A DNA stretch of 64,000 bases, from positions 2,542,001 to 2,606,000 of the forward strand of contig JAINUG010000033.1 in assembly GCA_029706075.1 (NCBI GenBank). The letters are read 5' to 3'. This DNA is from Aldrovandia affinis (taxonomy: Eukaryota; Chordata; Actinopteri; Notacanthiformes; Halosauridae). This document shows, piece after piece, positions 1 to 12,000 of this stretch. Below the pieces are notes generated by a model. The model worked only from the letters and a program-made list of their open reading frames with translations, was not told the DNA's origin and ran no database searches. The first letter of the stretch is position 1. Each line of letters begins with the position of its first letter. The position numbers were made by a program, and so were the translations under genes.

Positions 1-31
1 GCCTTACAGGCAGGTGAGGCCAGACACTTAC

Positions 32-3000
32 CAGAGCACTGCCAGTCTTTTGTCTGCTGATGTAGCGTCGGGAGCCATGTAGCTCTTTAACTTCATAGTG
101 TACCTAACATGCACAAGAGAAACCACCACTTTACAACACTGGATGCTACACACATCCACTGACGCTCAGCAGCTACTGCATACTATGTCTCATGCAGGTC
201 AATATATAGGTTTTCTGCGCATGTTGCCCTAATATATAGACATTTCTGTGCATATCTGTGATTTCACTTTATGCACAAATGACTGCTTGAATGAAGGTCA
301 GTGGGGTATTTTGGGATACTGGTTGGGGACAGAAGGCCTGTGCTTGCTCTAGTTGTTTGAGCTCTGTACTTGTTCGGGGTTTGTATTTCCTCAGCGTGTA
401 AATAGGAGGTGGCGGCGGGCTGCAAATGGATGCAGCACAGCGAGTCTTACTTGATGAGCTCCACCGTCTCGGCGTACATGGGGAATGGGGACTTGGCCTC
501 CTGCGCGCTCTTCTCCAGGGCGTTGCCGCACTCGATGAACGACACCACGGCATCCAGGTAGTACACCGCCTTCTCAAACCTGTCCATCTGTGCACAAGGA
601 AAGAATGACGTCAGTAAATAGTGTGGTCGGCGAGGGACACTGCAGTCAAGCAGTTGAATGTTTAGCTATTAACATTAAGTCAAAGTAACATAGCCAAATA
701 CAAAAGGCACAATATTTATCTACTGTACTTCCTGGATGAAATGGGCAGCTTTACCATTTAGTTTACAACCTGTTGGCTCCTCACTAAAGCATAGGTGGTT
801 AATATTATATAGTTAATATTATACTCAAACTAACACTAAAAACAGACCCTTGGCACAACAACCAATCATCTGACATCCAGGCCATTTTCAGTACAGGTAC
901 AGGCTTTGGTTTCTGGTAAGGGTTTTTAGCCTTCCTTCCCCGCTGTGTGCAGTAGGGTGCAGTAGGGTGCAGCTGGTGCATCTTACCAGTGCATCTGCAT
1001 TGTGTTTCAGGTTCTTCGCCTCCTGTAAGTAGTAATCGGCAGAGTGTACCCTAAAAAGAAGAAGACGGTTCACAGATTCAGTTTTTATTTGCAACGCTTG
1101 AGCACTGACTTGAGAGGGAGTGGGGACAGGACCATTGAAATCATAGCCCTTTGCTTCGATCCCTCTAGAGCAGGGGCGCACAACGCCAGTAAATTTGTTT
1201 CACGACTTCACGCCAACTTCTGCTCTTAAAACCCCATAACTGTCACTGGCCCGCCGGTGGGCCGTCTACATCATATAGCACGCTATCCTTCAAATATCAC
1301 GGTTTAACGTGTCAAAAACATGGGACATGTGTTATATGCAAAATAAATTCTGTCCCAATTCAAAGCAGGGTACTCTATGAAGTCTAAACATTTGATCGTA
1401 GATAATGTGGGCATCCTGATCACCATAAGGGTCTAACAGACAAAAGTAGTGACCTTGTTTTGTAACAAGAGCAAGCCAAATTGAGAGTTCCAAAGTTCCA
1501 AAGAATTCTATGCATTTCGTATGGCCAACAACAGCAAAGATGTCATTCTCCTGGGTCTACAAGATATGAGAGTATAGTTCCCATAGGAAAGTTCTGTATC
1601 CTCGCAATGTTAAATATAAAAATGAAGACATTAGCTATATTTGTCTTTGTGTTTACATATTTGCTTTTATGCCGCTTGTCGCTGCAAAAATATGTCCACC
1701 ACGAGCTAGGAGTAGTAATGAACGATATATCGTATTCCGATCGTTATTCCGATATGAGAATTTGCAATATCATAACACCAATATCATAATGCCTCTCGAA
1801 GGCTATCACCTTCCACCTTGAAAAAGACACGATGCTAATATATACTGTAAGCAGTGGATCTTCCAGAAATTGATCCACAAGCAAAACAAACAAAGCAACA
1901 ACAACAGACCTGTGGTCCAGGCAGACAACTGAGCCATATGTAATTTTAACGGTGCACTTTATTAACATCAACTTTGAGTTGAGAAGCCGCTGCTTGCAAA
2001 TGTCGTTTTCCCCGGAGATCACATGGGGGAAAACATAGCACTCGTTTGCTCTTTGTTGAAGAACAAAGATTTATTAATTTTTTTGATTACCTACTTTTTC
2101 ATTTTCATTTATGTCATATTTATTTTCAATCACCGCTTAAGAAAAAAATACTTTAAGGTTTAATTTATTTCTGTACTTTTATAAATATATTATTTTTTAT
2201 AAGTTTATTATTTATAAACAGTGCTGTGGTGAAAGAAACAGTAGGACAGCTGTGTTCATTCAGTAATGTGATTATGTTCAATAGAAACAGTTGAATAAAT
2301 GTTTTCAACTTTTCAGTAGGCTAAACTAATATTGGGGGAATTTTTCATTTTTTTTGGGTTCCCTTAATTCACTTAATATAATTCCTATTCTATGATGTCT
2401 GGAACACATAAAATATCAATGATCAATTTTCCACCCATGTGTTTTGTTACATCGCATGCTATATCGCAATATGTAGCAAGATTATCGCAATATGAGATTT
2501 TGCCCATATCGTGCAGCCCTAGCTACGAGCTTAAGAAAATTCTATGCCAGTGTCGATTTATGGAGGTGCAAGATTGTTCAAACACTTTGTCATTTGACAC
2601 TGTTCAGATCCTTTTGTGTGTTTGGGTTTAGCTCGAACATCGGAATACATCAAAGCATGTCCTATATGTTTCTAAAAATCTATTTATGTGACGAATGAAA
2701 ATGTTGTACTATGAAAATGTATATTCTAATTGCGTTAATGAAGATGAAAATGACAATACTATACTTTGTTCTTTAATAGAAAACGTGTTTCAGTTTTCGT
2801 AACACAAACCTAACTCGTAGAATCATGCAAACCTGACAATAATGCTAAACTCTATAGAATACTCTTAGAATAAAACCAATAGTTGAAATGAAGCTGAAAA
2901 AAGAAAAAGAAAAAAAGGCGGTTGTGTCTGAGCCTGTCTGAGATTTAGCGTGACGATTCTGTGATGATTGCGCTTGAGCAATCAATGTTCTGCAGTATTG

Positions 3001-6000
3001 CTAGCTCCATCCTTAGGTCCCTGTTCAGCTCGCTAGTACCTAAACTGAGCAGAAGCTAAATTCAGCACGGGTACTCAGACTTGGTATGGTTCGCTTGGTG
3101 GTGGAAAAAGCAACAAAACGTGGGAGCATGGATTGGTTACCGTGCCGTACCGTACTGTGTGGTGTAAAAGCAACATGTTGTAGTGTGATTCTCAGTGTCA
3201 CAGAAGTGAATTGTGCCACAGGGAGACATTAGGAGACACTCTGAGCTATCACATTAGTATCTGTTGTGTGAGCAAAATAACAATCCATAATGGTTTGGGT
3301 GATAGAAATAGATTTTATAGTCATCAAAACGTTTTGGTATGTTTTCCAGTGTCAGAGAAGTGAATAGAAATCATTAGGCTAATTTGGCCACCTTGGGTAG
3401 GTTTTGGGACACTTGCAGACCACCGGTAACACCACTCACTAAAAGGCCTCTAGTTCATGAGTCCTTGGGTCTAGAAGTCAATTTTTTCACAGACTTAGTT
3501 GACATATTGTACAAGGCATGCACTAAATCAACATCATGAAATGTGACTAATTTATTGCTTTTCAAACATGAAATTCTACACAAGAAAACTATAAAGGTCT
3601 ACTTTATTGTATGTTTGATCTTTGGTCCTTTGGGATGTGTTGTATCCACATGCTATTTGTGTCCACACCCCTATAAACTACAACGTGCTTCCTTTCAAAT
3701 GATACCAAATGTGGCCATGTGGCCATCACAGTTCTTGGGCTATGAACTGTTGGGTATGTTCAAATAGGCGTGAATGCACAAAATAGGGGGTGACAGTTAA
3801 GAGGCTAATTATTGAAATTTATAAATGATTTGACATTTTTGATAGTCAGCTTCTATAGCTGCAGACTGCACATGTATCCTTGGTGAAAACATTTTACTGT
3901 GGTCCAATATAGGAGTAAATCAGTATTGGTGTTTTGCACCCCTGCTCTAGAGTGCTCAGCACACATCTGAATGGTGCAAGCACTCAAGGTTGATCAGTGC
4001 CTGTGTGTCGGGCAGACCCCCTGCCTGTGTTTTTTTCCATTTAAATATTGTACCATATGCTGTACACAGGGGCTCATCTCCTCCAACCCAGCACCTCCGC
4101 TTCAAAGGCAATCTGATCCACACAGCCCCGCATGGTTATTCAACCCCCCCGCCCCCTACTCACCTGTCTTCGAACATGAGTTTTGATCTTGGTAACTTTG
4201 AACCTTCCGAGGAGAGGAGAGGAGCCGTGGGCTGGTTATCGGCACTCTTCAAGCTTTTTTCCTGTTGAGAACAAACACATTTAAAAAATAGGATTTGGAA
4301 ATGTGAGTGATAACATTTCATCAAGCACTGCATGCTTTGGTTGCACAACAGCAGTGAATACAAATCTGTTATTGGCACAAACTGTGCCAGTGCCGACTGG
4401 GGCCAGCAGCCCCACGGGGCAACATATAAATGGTGGTAGTGTCACCAAGAGAGTTAGGGCTGTCTGTGTCCCATCGCTCACCAGGAATCATTGCTGGTCA
4501 ATGGGGCACCCGCGGGCTGCCCACATCGCAGCGATCACCCGGACCTGCCAATTCTCCCTCCACAACACCCGGAGGATCCGACCGTTCCTCACCCAAGGGG
4601 CCACACAACTCCTGGTCCAAGCCCTGGTGATGCCCACGTCTGGACTACTGGAATTCCTTGCTGGCAGGCCTACTGGCCTGTGCCATCAAGCCACTGCAAC
4701 TAGTCCAGAATGCAGCCGCACGTCTGGTGTTCAATCAACCGAAGTTCACCCACGTCACCCCTCTACTCTCCTCTCTGCACTGGCTCCCCATCGCAGCACG
4801 CATCAGATTCAAATCACTGGTGCTTGTTTTTCAAGCAGCCAGAGGTACTGCTCCCCCATACCTCCAGACACTCATCACACCCTATACCCCAGCCAGACCC
4901 ATCCGCTCCGCCTCCTCTGGCAAACTGGCTGTCCCATCCCTCCAGGCGCCCAGCAGCCACTCCTCGCGGTCTCGCCTCTTCTCGCCCTGACCCCTCGGTG
5001 GTGGAACGACCTTCCGCAATCGGTCAGGACCGCGGAATCACTTGCCATATTCCCACCTTTTCAGACTCCACTACCACTGAATTCTGTACATCTACCCAAA
5101 TGTCATCACCACTGCCTACTTGCTCAACACTTCTTGTATATGTATCCCTGGATACTCCTAATTTATAAAAATTTAAATTTAAATAAAAAAATAATTAATA
5201 TTGCTGAATTACTGCACTGATCTCTTGCACAAACTATGATTGTTCTTGTGATCTTCTAAGTTGTTCTGGATAAGAGCATCTGCTAAATGCTTAAAATGTA
5301 AAATGTAAATAAAAAAATGTAATATCGCTGAATTATAAAGCTTGCACAAACTATGATTGTTCTCGGGTCTGTGCAAGCTGAACTTTTACACTATGTTGTG
5401 AAAATAAGCGGCAGCTGACATGCGTTTCAGAGGAGATTGCGAACTTACAAATACGATTGGGCATTCCAAATTGGGATTTTTCATTGGATTGGATTGGATT
5501 TCAGCCTTTAGGGTTAAAAACCAAAGTGTGTAATTCAAAGTAACAAATTCAGTTACATTTTAGACATTTTAGCAGACGCTCTTATCCAGAGCGACTTACA
5601 CAGTTTGCATTTCTTTACATACAATGCATTTATAGAGCAGGATATTTTACCTTATCCAGCTGTATAAATGCTATTGTACCTTGCTCAAGAAAACAACAGC
5701 AGTCCCCCACCTGGGAATTGAACATGCAACCTCTGAGTTACAAGCCCAGCTCCCTAACCATTACATTTTTAAGATGAGGCTAACAGATTTGAAAGTTTGA
5801 AATAAGATCCTTTTCACTTTTTGGACCTGCTGCCATGAGGTAAGTACTTGTTAACAGCCGACAAGTAGTAGGTAGGTCCTCTCTTGTACATTAGCTTGTA
5901 CTCCTGTGGTGAAGCTTTCAAACGTTTCGCCGAATTGGCTTCATCGGTGAAATGATGTACTGTCATCAGCATATAACATCACTTCACCGATGAAGGCAAT

Positions 6001-9000
6001 ACACCGAAATGTTTGGATCAATTATTATTAATACCAAATTGGAAGAAAAAGGGTAAAAGCATTTTAAAAAAGAAGAGCGATTGGCTGGGACAGCCTGTGA
6101 TCTACTGTAACTCCGCCCCCATTTGTGACAGAGCTGGGACTGCAGTCGGGTCGGAGGGGTTTTGTGGTTTGGTTGAGCAGGGCTGGACAAGGATAGCTGC
6201 AAGTGAAGGGGGTAAGAATATATATTTTTTGGGTGGGTGGGAGGGGGTGCCCACCTTGCCCTCCTTGGTGCTCCTGCCCTGCTTGTCCTCTAACTTCCTG
6301 TGCTTTGAGGAGGAGCCCCCGCTCTTGCCCTCCTTGTTGCTGCTGGTGCTGCTGGAGATGGAGGTCGATGATTGGCTTGCGGTGCGCTTCCGGCTCTGGT
6401 GCTCAGCCTTCGGTGTCTTCTGAAGCCCCATGATGGAAGGCGAGGGGGCAGACTCCTTCTCCTTGTCTGAGCCTCGCTTCGACGACCTGTGCTCACAAGG
6501 CCACAAGAAAAAATTGGATTAGACTGGTCAGGACTGGTTATTGAAGAGGCTAGCTTTATCATCCCACCAGGTTTTTTTATGTGAACTGAGAAAGCCAAAA
6601 TATAAATATATACAAAAAATATACATAAAAGAGAAATATATAATAGGTAACTCACTCTTTGCTGCTGGACTTGTGGTGAGATGCACCCTTGTCCTCCAGT
6701 CTCGGCTTCTTGTTCTCACTCTTCATGGCGTCGTCCTCGTTCTGAGGTTGAGCACAACAAGCATCATTTATTTTCTGTCTTCAAAACAACTAATTTCAAG
6801 AGAATTGGGTAATTAAACAAAAATGACGGCGGTGGATGTCTTCAGGGTATTAAAGAGCCTTTGCTGTAATTCATTTATATATAAATAAGCTACGATTGAG
6901 CTATCCCATATGATCTGCAGTTGTGTTGACATCTCCAGCAAGTAACATATAATACCACAGATAATTCACCTTACAAAGGTCTCTATTCCAGCATTACATT
7001 CTATTTCTTCAGTTTTTCTTGCAAACTTTATATGTATTTGGATTTCTGGATGGCCACAGTAATGCCTGTACACAATTCAAGGACACTGAGATTCCCAGAA
7101 TCCTGGTTTAAAAAGCCTAAAAGAAAGAGAAGTGAACACAGGCCTCGTGACCTTGACAGGTCAATCATGGAACAAACCTCAAACGTCTTGCCAGAACCAC
7201 CATTCAATCCTGACTGAAAATGGCACACATATATTATAGGGTTTAAGGACAGAAAACACAAATTATACATAAATGATAAGCTGACAGGTTAGCACACCTT
7301 GATTTTCCTCTTGGTCTTGGACACCTTCTCGCTGGACTGCTTCTCGCTGAAATCTTTCCCATCCCGCTCCATGGCTCCGTCCCGCTCCACTTTGGGCTGA
7401 CCCAGGTCTTTGAACGGCCGGCCCGGGACTCGCAAGAGCAGCCTCAGGTCGATCTTGACCATGAGGACCTGCTGCCTGATGGGGAAGCGGTCCTCCGGCT
7501 CGCTGAGCGGCGAGATCAGCCCCTTCTCTCCCATGGGAGAGAAGATGCAGACGGGAGTCCTGATGCTCTCTGAGTATTTGGGGGTCTGCGAGGAGGAGGG
7601 AATGCTATCGTTCTCCTCCGAGTCCGAGGAGGAGGAGTCCGTCTCCACAAACTCCCGGGATTTCTGGGGGTTCTTGCTGGGAGTCTTGGGGGCTTTGCGC
7701 TTGTCCGTGGCCTGCCGGGGTGAGGACTTGGCATCCTTCTTGATGCTGGGTTTGCGGGAGCCCTTGGTGGCGGCCTTGGGCCGGTGGGGAGGGATCTCCG
7801 GTGGGGGCTCGCTCTCCACCTTCAGACCCCCCTTGGGCTCCTCTACCACGGGGGGCTTCTCTGTTTTTTTGGGCTGCTTCTTGCCAACAGTCCTGCGTGG
7901 GGCGGCGCCACCATCACTCTGGGCGGGAGACTTCTGCCGGGCGCGCTCGGAGCCCTTCTGCGGAGCCCGCAGGTCCCTGCCGGGTCCAGACGAGCCCGAC
8001 TCTTTGGACCCGCCCTGACCGCCATACCCCTTCCCTGAGCTCTCCTTTTTGTACTTTGTGGGGACGTTGTTGTCCACCGGAGAGGCTGGCGAGAACTTGT
8101 TCACAATGTGAAGCCAGTTGTCCAGCTGCCATTTATTTGCTGTGGGGGGTTCAGGCTGAATAAGGACAAGACAGATGGACAGAATTAGTGATTGAGCACA
8201 GATTCTGGGGCGCTGTCTTTTGTTTTTGACCAACTGACCAACCTCATCAATGTCGCAAGGGTTGGGGGGGGAGGGCAGAGCATAAAAATACCAATACTGG
8301 ACACAAGTACCCTTTGCTCACTCCTCCCTAGGATTTTCTCCACACAAAGTCAAGAAAAAGCAGTTGGAAAGGTTTAAACCCTCTTAACTTTAAACCCCAC
8401 CTCAGGGGATGCTGCGCGTGGCGGCTCGTTAGCCTCACTGTCGCTGGAGCTGCTCTCGCTCTCGCTGTCCGAGCCCGAGCTGCTCTCCGAACCGCTGTGG
8501 CTGCTGGAGTCTTCCCGCGAGTGCTCCGGCCCCTCACTGTTGTTGCTGAGGAGACAGACAGACAGAAAATAAGTGTCAATACTCAGGCCGACACCTGACA
8601 CAAGCTGAACAGCATTTCTGATGCAAAGCAGTGAGTGCCATTCCGGGTCTTAATAGAAGCAGGTGTGTAGACTGACAGAGCCACCAGCAGGGAACACCTT
8701 GAGAGGCTCAACCATCTAGGCACTGGACTGGACAGCGAAGGGTGGTGACCTAGCCTGCCCTTTGCGGTCTGACCAAAGCATTTGGTCAACAGAACCCTTG
8801 CACACAAATTTTGAGAAACATTATTGATTAAATGAAGCTCCAAGGTCCTGCTGCAGTGTAGCTTAGACACCCACATATGACCGTTTGCATCAGCTCTCTC
8901 TGGGGCATGAGTTGTACAGGCGTACCTTTTACATCAAGCTACGTGGAGGTTCCTAGGATTGCTTAATTGTTTGCTGAGCTTTATTAAGAGCCAAAACAAG

Positions 9001-12000
9001 CATCAGGGGACACAAATGTTAAGACTTTAATGAGGTGACCAGGTGTAAGTATGTGGAAGGCACAAAGGTAGAGCCATAGGTAGGGCCTGTGAGACCTAAC
9101 ATTACCAGCAACATCAACCTCTTATACAGTCAAGCCTCTCCATAGGTAAATATGAACAATGGAGCAGTTGAGTCTCTTTAATGAGTCAGATTTACACAGT
9201 GAGTATGTGAATACTTGCTTGTGTTTCAATCTTTATTTCATGTATGTTTATTGTTATTGGAATTATTTTACCTTTTATTTCCTATTATGTGGAAAGCGCT
9301 TTGAACACCTAGAGAAGCACTATACAAGTTTAATATTATGACTATTACTATACAGGGGGTGTACCTTGCTGATGGGTTTCTTGAGGGGTTTTTGGCAGAA
9401 TCTGGTTCCCCATCGCTGTCTTCACTGCTGCTAATTTTCAGGTCATTTTCCAACATGCTTGAAAATAAAAAGAAAGAAAGAAAATTACATACAACACAAG
9501 CAGGGCATTTCGATCCCTACTGAACCCCTGCTGATGTGCTCACTGGCTGAGCAGAAACGATCAGTGCAGCTGAGCAGGCCAGGGTGGTAACAGGGTTCAC
9601 TTAAAACAATGCTTTTCATAAATTAGTGTTAAAAAAAAAAAAGAGTTTTAAAACACGTTGAAGGGATAATGAGTGAGGGGACGTTAACAACATTCATCTA
9701 TAACTGCCAGAGTATTACATGGTGAAACACAATCGGGAGTGTTCTTAGGGAAATGAACGGTGATGTAGAGAGAGTACTTACTTGGCTTGTTCAACGTCGC
9801 ATGGTTTGGGCTGGTGACTGTTTGAGGACGTTTTTGATGAAACATACCTCTCTGGGAAAGGGGAGAGAGAGATAGACAGAGACAGACTATAATCTCACGA
9901 GTACAAAGACCATGGAATTTAATGATTAATTCCCCCAAATTAACTTGAGATCCCTGCACTAATGGCATTTTTCCACCGCACAGTACGGTACGGTACAGAA
10001 TGGTAACCCTCTATCCCCTTCACGCTGTCGAGTCCCTGTCATTTTTCCATTGCAAAACAGAACCGTGAAGATAGGAGGAGTTAGATAGGAGGAGTTATCT
10101 GAAGTGACAAAAAAGAATGCGACCACAATATATATATTGGCAAGTTTCCCCACTGGGACAAATAAAGTATATTGTATATTTATTATCCGGCGTTGGTCCT
10201 CCAATGAATTGCAAATGACCAAGATCACATTTCCACTTTCCAGTACAATTTCCACATTGACACTGTTCAGTTCAGATCCTTTTGTTTCAAAGGCCTGGGT
10301 TTAACTCGAGCATCGGAATGCATCGAAGTGATTCCTATATCTTTCTAAAAATCTATTTATGTGACGAATGGAAATTAAGTGCTATGAAAATGTATATTGT
10401 AATTGCGTTAATGAGAATGAAAATACTATACTTTGTCCTTTATTTCAGTTTTCAAAACATAAACCTAACTCGTAGAATCACGCAAACCTGACAATAATGC
10501 CAAACTCAATATAATACTCTTCGAATAAAACCAATAATCAAAGCGAAGCTGAAAATAAAAACATGGCGGAGCCGGACTGAGATTTAGTGTGATGATTGTG
10601 CTTGACAAATTAATGGTCAGTACTGCTAGCTCCACCCTCAGGTCCCTGTTCGGCATGCTAGTACCTAAACAGAGCAATAGCCAAATTCAGCGGGTTCTTA
10701 GGTCTGGTACGGTTCGCTTGGTGGTGTAAAAAAGCAACAAAACATGGGAGCACGGATTGGTTACCGTGCCGTAACGTACTGTGCAGTGGAAAAGCGCCAT
10801 AAGTGTGCCGGCCTCAGTACAGCGGAGTGTCAGCACGTTTTAAACTTACTGTGTCCTCCACTGGGGTAACTCGGGTGCTGTGTGTCCTATGAGAAAAAAT
10901 AAGGTTCAGTTAGGCCTCACTACAGTGATCCAGATACAATTACAGATGCACATAGGATTTCATCAGGGAAATGTCAGTGATATGGCTAAACCTCAGGGCC
11001 AGGTAAGTCACCCTGGACTAGAGCATCACTAGGGGACCAAAAACACAATACAACCAGTTTTTCTGTCAGTTATAAGTGTTTGCAAGTTTGTTTTTAACCT
11101 GGGATGAGACATGGTAAAACATGAACAAAAACCCATGCTGGTCATGGGACAGTATCAACCCCCAAAAGAAAGGAACATTCGACTCTGACCTTGGAAGGGA
11201 ACGGAAACTTTGATGGTTCTGTTTTGCAGGGGGTGTGAATGGCTGTCAATGGAGGGGGCCACGACTGGGTCATTTCCTACAAAGGAGAGGAAAAATACAA
11301 GCATGTGTAAGAGTTTAAAGTTTAAAATAAATCTGAAATGTCTAGGTTTTAATTGGCCGCCATGCAGTTATATGACACAATGTCACGTTTGATTTCCCAT
11401 CGACATGACTTCAGGGCTGGAAGTTACAACATAGCATTTTGTCACAGTCACGTGTCTGTATGTTAGTGCTTCTCATGCAATAAAATACAAGTATTCTGGA
11501 CTCGGATAAGCATTGAAAGTGGTCTCTGCAATCCAAACAGTTCCATTGCCAAAGCACACCATTCTCACCTTTAATATTTCATCCACACAGTTTGCTTCCC
11601 CCGACATGGATGCCTGTAAAATCAAATGGAAAAATTGGAAAAATGATTCTTCTGTTGGCAAAAGATTAGAAGAATTATAAAAGACCCCATAATTAGTTAA
11701 ATTAGTTAAACATTAGCATGTTTTTTTAAACGAATAAAACGACTTTTTTTCTAACGCTCGAAATAATGAAAATAATCCGAATTTTTAAAGCGTATTTGCC
11801 ACATAAGCAGCTCTAAAGAAATGGGAAAAGTGTGTGCCATGTTCTGGGTGACAGGGCCTACCTCCAGAGGCTGTGAGGGGATCTTTAGCTTGGCGAGGGA
11901 GGCCTTGCTGCTGGACTTCATCTCCCCCATGCTGCTGCTGTGCGACTGGCTGCCGTAGCTCTCCGACGAGGTCCTGGGCTCGATGGTCTCCTGGCCGTCC

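Larger units (their letters stand above)
1171..3944. mobile_element. Non-autonomous hAT element, 2.8 kb, in an AFF4 intron
   Basis: It is flanked by identical 8-bp target duplications CTCTAGAG (1163-1170 and 3945-3952), which fit the NTCTAGAN target taste of many hAT elements. Ends are inverted: CAGGGGCGCACAACGCCAGT on the left against CAGGGGTGCAAAACACCAAT read inward from the right. No transposase frame is visible. Other elements sit inside it (1708-2523 and about 2596-3174). Confidence 0.8.
588..4163. other. AFF4 introns at the left end
   Basis: 588-986 and 1051-1170 show nothing recognisable beyond AT-rich intron. 1171-3944 is the hAT element with its nested insertions. 3945-4163 has a T/C-rich stretch next to the exon. 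The shorter intron at 104-450 is likewise empty. Confidence 0.7.

Noticed and set aside
4303-5220. 305-codon open frame
   Set aside because: It overlaps the L2 fragment in a different frame and has no domain of its own; the recognisable reverse-transcriptase residues are in other frames.
7410-8018. 202-codon plus-strand open frame
   Set aside because: Antisense shadow of the GC-rich AFF4 central exon, whose minus-strand product is clear.
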